Shown here: positions 1 through 12,900 of the stretch, in pieces
Layout of the letters: each line of letters starts with the position of its first letter
Position numbering within the stretch: the first letter of the stretch is position 1
Source of the DNA: Carallia brachiata
Lineage: Eukaryota; Streptophyta; Magnoliopsida; Malpighiales; Rhizophoraceae
Direction: 5' to 3'
NCBI GenBank assembly: GCA_021464245.1
Contig: JADCRB010000001.1
Location: 1,063,169-1,127,168 of the forward strand
DNA length: 64,000 nucleotides
Position numbers and translations under genes: made by a program
Notes under the pieces: model-generated
Database searches by the model: none
Told to the model about the DNA's origin: nothing
The model's input: the letters and a program-made list of their open reading frames with translations, nothing else

Positions 1-830
1 CCACATCATCAACTTTAGATGACGTGGCAGCTAATTGGACATAACTTTGTTGATGTGATGCTCCATCAAAATGATGTTGTTTTTTTTTCAAAAATCTAAA
101 AAAGAATTTCAAAATATGTTGATATTTAGTTAAAAATGAACATAATTTAATTTTCTAACAAAAAAATTATTCAAAGTAATAAAAAGTTTAAAATAAAAAT
201 TGTTGCTGCTTGAAGGATTTTAGATTTGAAAGATTTTGATTTTATTAGATAAAATTAACTTTAAAAGAATTTTCGATTTGAAGGGTTTCGATTTTATTAA
301 GTAAAATTGATTTTAAATTGAGTTCATTTTTTGACTTTTTATCAAACTAAATTTTTTTTATCAGAAAATTAAATTGAGTTCATTTTTAATTAAATATTAA
401 TATATTTTAAATTTTTTTTAAAATTTTTAAAAATAAAAAAAGTCACGTCATCACCTTAAGATGACTTGACAGCTACCACGTCATCAACTTAAAATGATGT
501 GACAGCTGATTGGACACAATTTTGGTGACGTGGTGCGCCGTCAGTTGCAATGTCAGTGTAATTAATGAAAAAATTGACTATTGAGTATAATTATAAGACA
601 AAGAAAACGTTTTGTACTGATTTTCACAAAAAAAAAGGTATGGATAGAAATTAACAAACTGTCATAAGTTTTCGGTAAAATTGACTTTTATGTCACGTCA
701 TCATTATTTAATGATGTGACAGCTAGTAGGAGAGAAGTTAGTTGACGTGACACTCCGTTAACTTTCACGTCAGCTAACTTAACGATTAAAGTAACAGTTA
801 AATAAAATTATTATAACTGAAATAATGTAG
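1..830. repeat. Diverged CACGTCATCA-type repeats
   Basis: No gene is visible. A block of about 75 bp, starting with a CATCATCAACTTTAGATGA-like string and ending in GTGATGCTCCATCA, occurs at 1-75 and again at 470-545. Related palindromic strings (ACGTCATC ... GATGTGACAGCT) recur at 440-480 and 690-775. The arrangement resembles terminal parts of non-autonomous foldback or Mutator-like elements, but I cannot define clean ends or target duplications. The rest is AT-rich. Confidence 0.45.
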
Positions 831-972
831 TGGACATTTTTTCTCAAAAAAAAACCTTATAAGTAAAAATCAATAAAGATTTTGGGTAAATTTGACCTTT
901 ATGCTGTTAAAAAAAAAAATGTTTTGAGTAATAAGTAACAAATGCAAAAATATTTTGGATAAAAGAGTAATG

Positions 973-1131
973 ATAAACATTCCGAAAATCGTTTCATAAA
1001 ATATTCTGAAATATATAATTATGGAAAGAATTGTTAATTTATTTTCTTTTTTAATTTGACGGTATTTAATAATTTTTTTTAATAATTATATATTTCAGAA
1101 TATTTCATGACACAATTTCGAAATGTTTAGT
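973..1131. repeat. Small MITE-like inverted repeat
   Basis: A left arm of about 50 bp (973-1022, containing ATATTCTGAAATATATAATT) is matched by an inverted right arm (1082-1131) with only a few mismatches. An AT-rich loop of about 60 bp separates them. The size and long terminal inverted repeats suit a MITE. No coding capacity is present. The family is not identified. Confidence 0.65.
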
Positions 1132-1813
1132 ATTTCTCTGAATAAAATTAATCATTATACCCAAAGATAACGGGGTCGCGTAGAATAATAAAGAATTTAC
1201 AATTAATTTTAAATAATAATAAAATAATTATATTACGCTAATAATTAATTTATTTTTTATATTAAATTATAATTATTTAATAAATTATATTATTTGATTA
1301 TTATTTTATTTGTAATTAATATTTTAATTTACGGTATGACTTTTTTTTTTTTTTGATTTGCTTGTCCCCCACCTAAAATGGATTTTGACAGTAGCGAAAT
1401 GCAAACTCGACACATCAAGAACCGACTACAGAGTGTAGACGGAATCTTCTAAAAATTTTAAAAATTTAAAAAGTGAATTAAAAAAAAAACCAAAATTAAT
1501 TCGTCCACACTGATCTTTCTTAGTAGGATTCCCGCTGTCAATTTTATATTCTTCATTCATCTAAGAAACTTCTCCGCCCGCTCCGCCGCCTCCCTCCCTC
1601 CGCCGATTCTTAAACCCACCCTCCCCAAGATTTTTTTTTTTATTTTTACAATTCAAAAAGTTCAAAGCTTTCTTTCTTTCTTTGTATGTTAAATTTATTT
1701 ATTTTCTTAAAGATATAAGCAGAGAGAGATTTATGTGGAGAAGAAAGAAGTTGAAGCGCTGCTTCTTCTTCTTCTTCTTAGTCTTCTTGCTTTTGTCTTG
1801 GTAGAATGAATTC

Positions 1814-4800
1814 ATGGCCTCCTCTTCTCAGCATCGCTGTGTCTTCGGTACTACTTTCAACTCTCCCTGTCTCTCTCCGATAAAATTTTAATTGTGTAGA
1901 GAAAAAAATCGATGATTTTGCTACTGCCGATGCAATTTGGATAATTTTAATTTGTTGGCTTTTTTTTTTTTTGGATAATTTCATTTTTCTTTGAGTTTTT
2001 TTTTTTTTTTTGGGGTTTTTTTGGGTGGCAATTTAACGGTGTGATTCGTAATCTTTTTGTTTTGTTATTATCAGTTGGTAATATACCGTATGATGCCACG
2101 GAGGAACAGCTCGTTGATATTTGCAGAGAGGTCGGGCCCGTTGTGTCTTTCAGGTCGGTTTCCATCACTTTTTTGTGTGCGTATGTGTGTTTGCTATAGC
2201 TTATATTAATGCAGCCCTTTTCAAATTAGAGAAGCAGAATTTTGGTTGTTTAGCTCACAATTTATTATTTCTGTTTCTGTACTGTGATCGGACAATGGTA
2301 GACTAGTTCAAAAGTCATGATCTTTTACTTGTTGTTTGCACTCTACATTTGCATAACCATAGTAAACCCCTGCTTTTGCACCCACTGGATTTGGGAGTTG
2401 TTTCAATGATTTATTGCAGTCTCACGTGTGTGAACTGGAGGGGTGGGGAGGCTGGCAATTGCCGTAGACTATGGACTCCAATGAGTTTGCAAGTAAAAAA
2501 CAAAAAAACCGAGAGTGCTTGCAAGATGTGTTTTTAAGTGTCGGATTGGTGGCCTCTTTGTCAGCTAAAGAGAAAGACAATGATTGTTTGCCATGACATA
2601 GGAGAAAAACAGGATTGTTATTAGACTACAAAGAAGGAATTTGTTAGTCATAACTAACTAACATGTGAATATGAAATAAGGAATGCTTTTCTGGGATGGA
2701 GACATGATTTGGGATCATCACAATTTTGCAATCATTGGGAGTTCTTGGAATGGTCTGAAAAACTGTTTGAAACCCTAATTTTGATGGGACTTAAAGAATA
2801 AAATATTGTAATCTAATTTGCATGGTAGTTGGTAGTTTTAAGTTGTAGACGTCTTATGCAAATTAGTGTTATTAAATTGGATGAAGGCGAGCATTGGGTT
2901 GGAATGTAATTATGTATACTGTGGTGGAAATTAAAGGTGTTTTATTGTTAGCCCGATTGTGCTGAAGTTGCATGCTTTTAGTTGTTTATAACCATTATTG
3001 GTTGGGGAGCTTGTCTAGAAGTAGTCATTAGAGGCATAGATGGGGCAAGATTGATGAAGATAACGACTCATTGTACCAAATCCTGGACTTTACCTGAAGT
3101 CCTTCCGCCAATAGCTATATGACATTTTACTTCTTCTAATTTCATCTGAAAATTCTTTTAATAAGCTTTGTGGGCTTTTTAGGTCACCTGCTACTTGTTT
3201 CTTGGCAGTTTCATTGAATGGAAATTTTCTTGTTAGGTTTTGAATGGGAACAACACGACGTTATTTTTAAATAAGGAAATTGGTTATGCATTTTCTTCAT
3301 ATTTTAATACTCCAAAGTAATTTGTTTATATAAATTAATTATATTTCCTTTTATTTCAGATTAGTCATTGATAGAGAAACTGGGAAACCCAAAGGTTATG
3401 GATTCTGTGAGTATAAGGATGAAGAGACAGCATTAAGTGCTCGTCGTAATCTTCAGGGTTATGAGATCAATGGGCGACAGCTGCGGGTGGATTTTGCTGA
3501 AAATGACAAAAATACAGATAGAAATCGAGAACAGGTAAAGTGGAATTTATTTGTTGACTTGACTAATAATATAACTTCCTTTTTTTCCCCCCATTTTTCA
3601 AAATCTCATTGTTGAATCATCTTACATAATTTGTCCGGTACTATGGGAATGTCATAGTGCCAAATCAAGAAAGTAAACGTGTTAAGACACATTTCCATTG
3701 GATAAATGGCTTCTGGATGCAACATGTTGGATTGTTAATCATGTTGTAGATTATCTTGCTCAATATGACCGCTTCATTTGACGATCATGTAAAATTCTGT
3801 TAGACATTTGATTGGAATGGAAACATATAAAGATGCCATTTTCCCTAGCTAATATACAGAAACCCCCTAGTTTGGCATTGATGATGAAATTTTTACAAAA
3901 CCAAAAATTTTTTGTTTCACATAAAATCCTTTTCTCCTGCTATCTTGATGGCTGGCTACACTATCTTGGCTCTCTAAATTTGAATTGTTTTGTACAAACT
4001 TTAATTGGTTGGTTTTCATGATTTACCCAGTTTTCTTTTTGTTACCTAAATGTGCTACAATCATCAATCTGTTATTACAGAATAGTTTGGATGCTCTCTG
4101 CTTTGTTGGAAAAGGTAAACCAATGGTTTTTATGACAATAAAAGGGCGTCCCAATGCACAAGGCTCTTACATTTGTGGGATCCAGGAAAGGATCAAATGT
4201 ACTCTGCCTTATTCTTGTTTTTGCAAAGAAGTTGTTTCTGTGAATGGTTATTTTGACAATATTAGAAACAATTTAGATTTGGGATAAGGTATTGTCTTGT
4301 GCCCAGTCTGCATCAGGTCGGGCAGCTTCATCTCAATGTTGGGGGATGCACATAAGCTACCAACAATTTCCATGGTGTTCTACTGTTTTGGTTAAGTTCA
4401 TTGATTTTTTGGAATTGGGTGAAACAAATGAATATAAAGAAGCTTTTCCTTTGGTATTTCGTTGTACTCTGCAATGACATGCATATCATCATGGTCAGAA
4501 GCCAAAAGGCAGAATGTGGAGGTGGTGTTGATAAAATGACATATTTTACCTCATGGTCAGTGTCGTGCTTAGATTTATAGTGTAATCACAAATTCCTTCA
4601 ATGCATGGATTTGTGCTTTATCTGTTATGTCTTTTGTGCTCGTGTTGAGCTGAGTTCTAGTTGTATCAAAAGGAAGTTTCTATTGTAAGCCTGTGGTACT
4701 AAAGATTGGTTTTGCTTATCTTGCAGGGACGTGGGGGACCTGGACTGGCTGCAGGTGTTTGTTAGTCTCTTTGTTCCTCCAACCTCAACAATTTGAGTTT

Positions 4801-7800
4801 CCCTTTCAGACATTAATGTTTTACATCATTTTCTTTTAATCTGTCAGACCTGCAGAAACAAGTAAGGGGCGGTCCAGCAATTTTTGGGGAATCTGGCCAG
4901 CATCAACCAATTGGTCTCCATATAGCAATAACTGCTGCCACGGTCATGGCAGGAGCTTTAGGTGGTTCCCAGGCCAGTGCGCTGTCAAATCCACATAGCC
5001 TACAGAGTCAGTCAGTACTTGCCAGTGATCCATTAACACTTCACCTGGCCAAAATGTCAAGGAGTCAATTGAATGAAATGATTTCTGAGCTGAAGGTATG
5101 CATTTGGGTAATTGTTGCACTATTTATAGATCGGTTTGATCAGTTGTTTGTTTTGTATGTGTCCTATGACAGGCAATGGCTACACAAAACAGAGAAGCAG
5201 CTCGCCAGCTATTGATTGGCAGACCGCAGCTTTCAAAAGCTTTGTTTCAGGTACCCATCTAAAGTTTGGTGTTTTATGAACATTTTGGTCCTGTAATATG
5301 TGTCTCTTGTTCTGATATAAGGAAATCTATATTTCTTGCCAAAAATGCTAATTCTAGATAAAAAAAACAACTTTATATATTAGGGATTTGAGCCATTTAT
5401 TCTTACACATGATAGAAGGGCGGGCCTTAGTTGGTGAGCTGCAACTGGAACGTATTCTGACATCTTTTCCTGCTTTTGCAACTGGAATGTGAAATTTGTT
5501 CTCCTTGTGGTAATGTTTTTGCAGGCTCAGATAATGCTAGGAATGGTAACACCGCAAGTGGTTCGTTTCAGCCCCACAAGGAAATTAACTCAGCTTTCTG
5601 CATTTTTTTAGCAATATTGTCGCCTAAGTAAAGATTTTTGATTTTGCAGTTGCAGATGCCAAATATTCGGCAGCCTCTAGATCAATCTGTACTGCCTTTT
5701 TTGCAAGAGACTCAGCAGGCTCAGCAACCAGCCATCCAGATTCTCCCTGGTTTAGCCCCGCTTATACACAGCGTGCAGTCGGGCTTGGTTCCTAGAATGC
5801 AAGAAGGTCAATTTTCTGCTGTGCCTCAACATTCTTTAGTCCGCAGCCATCTTTCAGCACCAATGCAACATTCCATGCAGCCTCGAATCCAGATTTCACA
5901 GCCCGTCATCAACCATATTCCTCATCAAGCGGCATTGCTAGGACAGTCTGGAGTTCCACCTCTTCATCCCTCTGTTAGACCAAAAATTCATTTGGCGAAT
6001 CACTCATCTTTGAATCAACCAGCTCAAGCATCCTTGTTACAACAGCGAGGTCTGGTTGCAGCCTTTGGGAGTAACTCTCAAACAACGGTACCCCCAAATC
6101 CTGCCATGCAATCATTGCTTTTACCTCGACCTTTTACACCAGATGCTTCCTTTCAGGTACCCATTTATGTTCCATTTTACTGTACACTTCATTTCAGGTT
6201 TACTGCTAACTATAGTTCTGGAATGAGGATGAATGCTTAATCTGGCGCTTAGGTTCTTTTAGTGCTGCTTAGACAGTTGTACTTAGTCCTGCTTGTGTTC
6301 CAACTTTGGATTCAATCCTTAGATTTGAGGAAAGCAGATAAGCAAAGCAAGGTTTGACTATAATGAATGGCTGGCAGTAGTTCATTTGCTCCTTTTTGCT
6401 TAGATATTTCATGTGAGAGGTGGAGCCATGTTCAAGCTGTTGGCTAGTGGTTTTTATCGGATAAAACGTATCTGGAAATCTCAAAGAATTTAGGAAATTG
6501 AAGACATTGTAGCATGGTGATTTCTAGTTGTATTGCCCTGATTGTAACAGACATCCATGTTGTAGTCATTCAAATGCATGTACGTGCACTATAATTCAAT
6601 GGATTGTGATGCACTAAATGAGACATCTGCCCATGTTTTCAAAGATGTGTTGGTACATGGGTATACATGCACGAGCTTGCTCATAGTTGTGGAAATGTGT
6701 TTGCTTTAAACACTGGTCATCATTGTTCCTGTTGATATCTAACTAACTTCATAACAAAAGCCTGGTCCCTCCATGTCATCAGGCATTTCAGGTCCTGTCA
6801 ACAAGGATGCTGCTATATCTGCTCGTATTCCTGATAATCCATCTGTGAACTTGCAAACAAGCACAGTTCGTGATTCTAAGGAAGTTAGCAGTCGTCCTTC
6901 CAAGCTGTTCAAATTGGATGATGATAAAAGCAAATCATTCTCAATGGCTGGTTCAAATGTCTCTACTGCCATTGGAACAGGACCTTCTGAAGCATTTTTA
7001 GTTGGTTCAGTGCCTCCTAATCTTGCTAAGCCAGAAGAGCTGCAGTATTCTGAGAAACAAATTTCTCAGGTATGCATTTTTAGATGGGTGCCAGTGGATC
7101 AGAATTGATTTTACTTGTTGGTTTGATTTACTTTAGTTTGATTAAGCTGTGAAATGCTAATGCTGGGTTGTGCCTAAAACGCCTTATTTCTCATTCCCAA
7201 ATTTTGGATGGAATACTGGTTTGTCTTGTATGTAGGATCTCAAGATATCTGGGATAGAAACTTGTCGGTGTTCTTTCCAGTGGACATGGTGTAGATCTTC
7301 CCATTATAATTATAATTTCCATCATAGCACATAAATTCTAGATGCTTTTTTTTTTTTTAATACCTGGATGTATCTCAAGGATAGAGATTTAACTTCTTAC
7401 TTGGTGGAACAAAATCCAGTTTACCGAATGATGAACTTTAGGTTTCATAATGTGTGTTTAGGAGTAGCCCTTTGCACATTTTCCTCAGAGGATCAAATTT
7501 TGCACATTTTGATGACTACACTTGATACGTCACTTCAGAATGTTCTATTTCAAATATGAGGTCGAAAGATATTTAAGTAAGTGGCCATTGTTTGTTATCA
7601 AAATCCCAATAATAAGTCTGAGGCAGCTAACTGCAAATCTGCAATTACATTGCTTTGTTTGTTCCAAGAATGGTTGAATATTCAAACCAATTTTTTTAAT
7701 TTGTTCCTCGCTGACATTATACAAATCTTCTTTGCTTTTAATGCAATTGCCGTTGATGGCAAATGATGTTGTAAGCTAACATTTTTTCCCCTGCCTCTTC

Positions 7801-7947
7801 CAGTTAACGCCAGACATGGAGTCCGCCTTACTGCAGCAAGTTCTGAACCTAACGCCGGAGCAGTTGAATTCATTGCCCCCAGAACAGCAGCAACAAGTTA
7901 TTCAGCTGCAGCAGGCACTTAGAGGAGGACAGCTGCGGCCCTCATAG
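1814..7947 (+). CDS. CSTF64: Cleavage stimulation factor 64-kDa subunit (CSTF64/CSTF2)
   Basis: RNA-binding subunit of the nuclear cleavage stimulation factor, which recognises the U/GU-rich element downstream of poly(A) sites. I read ten exons: 1814-1847, 2075-2153, 3360-3534, 4727-4754, 4848-5095, 5173-5250, 5525-5560, 5650-6156, 6761-7069 and 7804-7947. All have GT-AG borders and compatible phases, giving 545 residues. Residues 10-90 form an RRM with RNP2 VFVGNI (10-15) and RNP1 KGYGFCEY (49-56). The hinge, which in the animal protein binds CstF77 and symplekin, follows ([20 protein letters not shown] to [10 protein letters not shown]). A Pro/Gln/His-rich linker comes next, and the last 47 residues are the CSTF C-terminal helical domain ([20 protein letters not shown]). 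The ATG follows a CT-rich leader; an ATG 8 bp upstream is out of frame. The gene ends convergent with the ABC1K gene. Identification is secure; only minor splice choices are uncertain. Confidence 0.95.
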
Positions 7948-8310
7948 CAGAGGGAACAGCACGATTTAGCCTATGATGCCTATGTTATTTATTATTTCAG
8001 GCGATCCTTCCCATTTGGAAGGAAAATGCCTGCCATTAATTCCTCTCCGCGATGCTTTGTGAGATGGTTGGCGCAGACGGTCCAGTTCGGGATCTGAATT
8101 GCGCAGGCTCCATGCATCCTGAGATGTTCATTAGCTAGTCATTAGCAAATGGGAAAGATATAATGCGAAGAAAAGCAAAAGAAATTTTGTGTAACCTTAT
8201 TTTTCCTTCATAATAGTTTTTCGTCTTTGTGCCCTGAGACTTCTGTTTCTCATGCATTCCGCCTTTAGTCATCTCGCACCAGTTATCGTATCGTGTTCAA
8301 GATATATTTG

Positions 8311-8316
8311 AATAAA
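8311..8316 (+). terminator. Poly(A) signal AATAAA of the CSTF64 gene
   Basis: A canonical AATAAA lies 364 bp after the CSTF64 stop and is followed by a T-rich stretch. It is the most likely near-upstream element for this transcript's 3' end. Confidence 0.6.
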
Positions 8317-8349
8317 AATTGTACTTTTTGTTTAATCTGTTTGATTTAC

Positions 8350-9497
8350 ATGGGCTTATTGATTTCTGCCCCGTGATGTTTCTTTTTGAGTGAAGGAAAA
8401 AAATCAATTCGCGCATTATTGATCATCATATCCTTGGGTTGAAACTGAAAGTTATTCGTTGACGTTTTCATTTAACTTCATATATAAAAAAAAAATTTAT
8501 TACCGAAATATCACTAAATTTGATACTAGTTTTTTTTAAATTTAATTACGGTATTGACGAGTTTGAATTTAAATACCTTTCATTCACACTAATATGAAAT
8601 TAATGGGGAAAATATGGTTACGGAGATTTGAACTCAAGTCAATGTTAGAAAGAACACGTTAAATTGTTCTTAAACTATTATCTCCAGCGATTCTACGCTG
8701 AATCTTTGTTAATTTGTTTTTTTTAATTGAAGGCCCATTGCAACCCCTTCTCCCATCTCATACCTTATCGATGCCCAGTAGTTTTGAGCCCGTTAGAGAT
8801 CATAAACAACAACAGAGTTTAGGACGCATCCGGTTAAAGACCCAGATGCACTGACTGGATGATGTATCGATTATCCGAAATATCTTGTCCAAAAAATTTA
8901 ACTTCCAGACCCTAAACAGCCAGCCCAAGCGAACGGCACCATTGTTGAAGACGAAGTGAAATGTTTCAACCCCGTTTATATCATTCCTTTTGTTTTGGTA
9001 TTTTTCTTTAAATAAAGTTGTAGTGTGAAGGTTTTTTTTTTTTTTTTTGTTGATAATGTGGAGGGCATTAGTAACTATTAGAAAAATTTTAGATTTGATC
9101 TCATCAAAATTTTAAATTTGGCGACTCTTACGTTGTAACTAGTAGTTAAACCTTTTTTTTTTTTTTTTTCTTTTGATCAATTAAAATTTTCATTTTTTTT
9201 TTGTCCCTTTAAAAGCTCATATAAGTTGCACGATAAGTAACTCTTCTTTTTTTAAAATTAGAACCTAAAATTTCAAAATAAAAATGTAAATTTTAACAAC
9301 CGAAATGTTACTTAAAAACTTCCTAATTTTTTTATTAATCGATACTTTGGAGTTTGAAATGAATAAAGTAGCGGATTAGAGTTGGCGAAAAAAAAAAAAG
9401 AAACAAAAGTCCGTAGATTTGGAATAAGCTCACCTCTTTCCCCTCTATCTGAAATATAACCTCAATTATATCAGAGCTCCTTGAAGCTATATTTTAT
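8350..9497. other. Gene-poor spacer between two convergent genes
   Basis: AT-rich DNA with several T runs and no convincing coding region. Around 8625-8690 a string resembling a reversed tRNA B-box (TTTGAACTCAAGTC) could be an old SINE, but this is weak. The 3' UTR of the - strand ABC1K gene may extend into this stretch. Confidence 0.5.
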
Positions 9498-9705
9498 AAC
9501 TTTTCACTTCAGGGAAAAAAAAAATATTTCCATAGAACTACTATCGGTGCTCCATCATTGGTGACACTTGAATTTCCTAATTGATTAGTGCCTAAGTAAT
9601 AGCTTTTTACTTCACGGGAAAAAAAAGTCTTTCTATAGAACTACCATCGGTTCTCAATCATTGGTGACACTTAAATTTCCTAATTGATTAGTGTCCAAGT
9701 AATAC
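9498..9705. repeat. Tandem duplication of about 104 bp
   Basis: Two adjacent units (about 9498-9600 and 9601-9705) share TTCC/TTCT-ATAGAACTAC, ATCATTGGTGACACTT and TTTCCTAATTGATTAGTG with some mismatches. They lie just downstream of the ABC1K stop codon, probably in or near its 3' UTR. Confidence 0.75.
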
Positions 9706-9908
9706 AGATGCATTTATCTCATTTTTGAGTAATTTGTGTGCACGTATTGAACCCACCAATATTTGCGTGGGTATATTCTTTTTCTTGGATTTTCCCTACT
9801 TTTGCCTGTAACCCTCTTCGGTCGCCAAATCCTGCATTCTCTTCTGTTATTTACTCAAGGCAGAGAAAAAATCAAAAAAAATCTTATGCTGTCCCACATC
9901 AGAGTGAT

Positions 9909-12900
9909 TCAGAGAAAAAACCTCCTGATGGTCCTAGCAATTGCACGGGAAACCAGCCTTCCGGCCAGATCAGCTGGTAAACGAAGCAATTGCTGCTGCT
10001 GTTCTGGTGGGAGCTGAAAGAATTAACAAGGTATATAATCAGCAACAGCCAGACATCCGCTTGTACAAGAAGAAAGATGCATGGAGGACTCTGAATATGC
10101 AATGATTTGGTAGGGGACTTACTCAACCAATGTTTGCCTTACTTTCAAGGAATTGTAGTGCATCAGACTCTTACATTGTGGGGGTTGGGAGAAGGGTGAG
10201 ATAGCCTCACCTCTGTTACAGAGAAACTGATTTTGTGACTTGAACCAGTGACCTTGGAGATTCCAGTAGAGTAATCTTACTGTTACACCAAGGCTCACCC
10301 TCGTTTATGTTACTTATCAAGATAGAACTATGTTTGCAACAAAAGGGAATGAAGTTTTGGGAGAATTAAAGTGCAGAATGGAAGACAACTGTCAGACTTG
10401 GATGTGGACCTAAACAGCAGGTCTTGGGGATTCTGCAGATTTAGCTTCGAACTTGAAATGCATTTTTCATCTATAATACATTATACAGTATCAACTCTAC
10501 TGCAGATGCAGCAAAAACGTATATTCATCTTTACTCATCCAGCTCTCGATGCAAAGTACTAGCCAATCACCACGTTTAGATTTATCTTGATGCCCATAAA
10601 TGTTGCTATCCATGTGTATCTGATGCTATGGCCACAGGTGTATTGATTTAAAAATGTTCATTGGCATAAACTCACCTCAGGAATAACAGAAAGTATGGGT
10701 AAAATGTCCTGAACTGATGGGAGTTCATTAAAAACAAATGATGCTCCGTCCAGATATGTGTTCTGATTCCTGAATGGGACAATCTCTTTAACTTCCTGCG
10801 GTATAGCAATTCATACATTAATTGGAGCATAAGATCAACTTGATCAATAAGATGTCAGTCAATTGTAAGATGAGATCTTGCAAATGCAGTCACAGTGCCT
10901 TCCTAACAATTTAGGTCTGACAATTACTTTCTTCTATACAGTCCCATCCCTCATAGTAGGTAGAAGTAATAAGAGGAAAGAATGGGGGATGTTACAAATG
11001 ACTACAATCATGTCATCAAACTGATATCCTCATTGTATCAATTTTCCAGAAAGGCAGTTGATTCTCAGAGCTAACTTTGCCCATATTGTAATGCTCGGAA
11101 TAAAAAGCACTTGTAAATTTGAAAAAATTAGTGGTGGGCTGCCTATGGACACTAAATGCATAATGGTAACAATAGGGTATGAATAACAATTTTGAATGTT
11201 CTAGCAGAGAAGCTGAAAACATAGGCTTCAATCAAGAATTAAAAAAAGGAAGTAAGGATGTCCATCCCACTGAACTCCTTATCATTCTGCGTAAACATGG
11301 TCTATAGTTTATGGCAAAAGGAAAGTTCAAAACCATATGCATGGCAAGAAATAACAAATAAATAAGAACTTTCTGTGACAGCTTAACAAAAGTAGGGAAA
11401 AAAAAAAAGAATTGTTGGCTAAAGGATGAATAATATTTTTGAATTTTATACAAATTACGATGTTATTGAAGACAACTCTGTATTTGAACATTTCTTTACT
11501 AGTGGGACACATGGGGTTCAAAGAAATAAATGAGCCAGATGGACATGTATTGAAGGCAATGACCTGCGGGTAAATTACACAACTACAATCTATAATGGAA
11601 AATAAAACTAAGCCCTTTTCTGTCTCAATGAGAATATATACAGAAAAATATGAACATATATAAGATGTAACCAATGGCAATAACGAAAGCTCTTACCGCA
11701 CTGGAACTGTTGTTCTTTTGGAGTCCTGACAATAGAAACATAATGCGGCGCAAATTTCTCAAGTTCACAATGTCTTCGTCAGTCATTGGGGAAAGTGAAA
11801 AGGGAAAAGCAAATGGCATACTTGCTGCAGCTACAGAATTCAAGGAGTCTACAGTTGCTAGCCCAAGGGCATCCAAACCCTGCACAAGTTTTCAGAAAAG
11901 TAATGGGAGACATCTGAGACAGCCACGCCCAATTAATTAAAAAATGTGGCTGGAATTATTCAATGTTTCAAGGAGAGTTTCATCTCTGTCAAAGAAGACA
12001 CTATTAAAGTTTTTTAAGCTCACATTGGCAATAGGCTGAGAATATGAACAAAAATTGAATTGAAAATCCTGTAGCTCCACAAGAGCTCAATCTTAGAGCA
12101 GTGGACTATTAGCTGGATGGACTGCATTTGGTTCATTCCAAACCGAAGAATTCAGAATGGACTGAAGACTGCTAATATTGTTACCAGTTTTCTGTGGCTT
12201 TCTATTCCTTGTGACTTCTTTAAGTGTACAAGCAAACAGAGTATGTGTGCTGGCCCTTTTTTTTTTTTTTTATTTATAATTTTTAACTATGGTAGCACAA
12301 GAGGAAAACCCTCAGAAGATAAAATATGTTAATACATTCCAAAAAATTATAGGTAAAACCATAGTAGGTCTGAAGCAAATGGTTTCATGCTCAAGTGAAG
12401 CAGCCACAGGCTTGGTAGGCAAGCCACAAGTGTTTCAGAATTATATCAATTTTCTCAATGAACTACAGAAGTGCTTTCAGCATAGACCAAACATGCGTGC
12501 ACACAAAACATTGATATACTTGGACAGTTTCACAGAAGAGTCTATCAGTTAGGAGTTCCATATGTTATGTCTTCTTTTTTTTTTTTTGGTTGTTCATATG
12601 TTATGTCTTTATTAGGGATAAAAAGAAGTGAATGCTTCATATTCTCGATAAATCATCCCACTTTGCACCTCCAAATGAAATTGTCATCTGGAGGGCTATT
12701 AGTTGGGCATTATAGGTAGCTATCATCAACAGCTGCGAAGATGGAGATGATACTACATTCATTGTGAATGTGGTAAACGTTAGAACATTTCTCTGTCACC
12801 AGGCCCATTGGCCTAGTGTATGTAGTTCTACCATCCTTTAGTGCCACTTTTCATTTTGAAAGAAGAACAAAGCTATGCTGGTGTCAGACAGTCACTAGGA

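Noticed and set aside
9738..10126. Coding-looking + strand frames around 9740-10130 (one reads [19 protein letters not shown])
   Set aside because: They are antisense to the true last exon of the ABC1K5 gene (10013-9909, - strand), which reads [20 protein letters not shown] and fits the exon phases.
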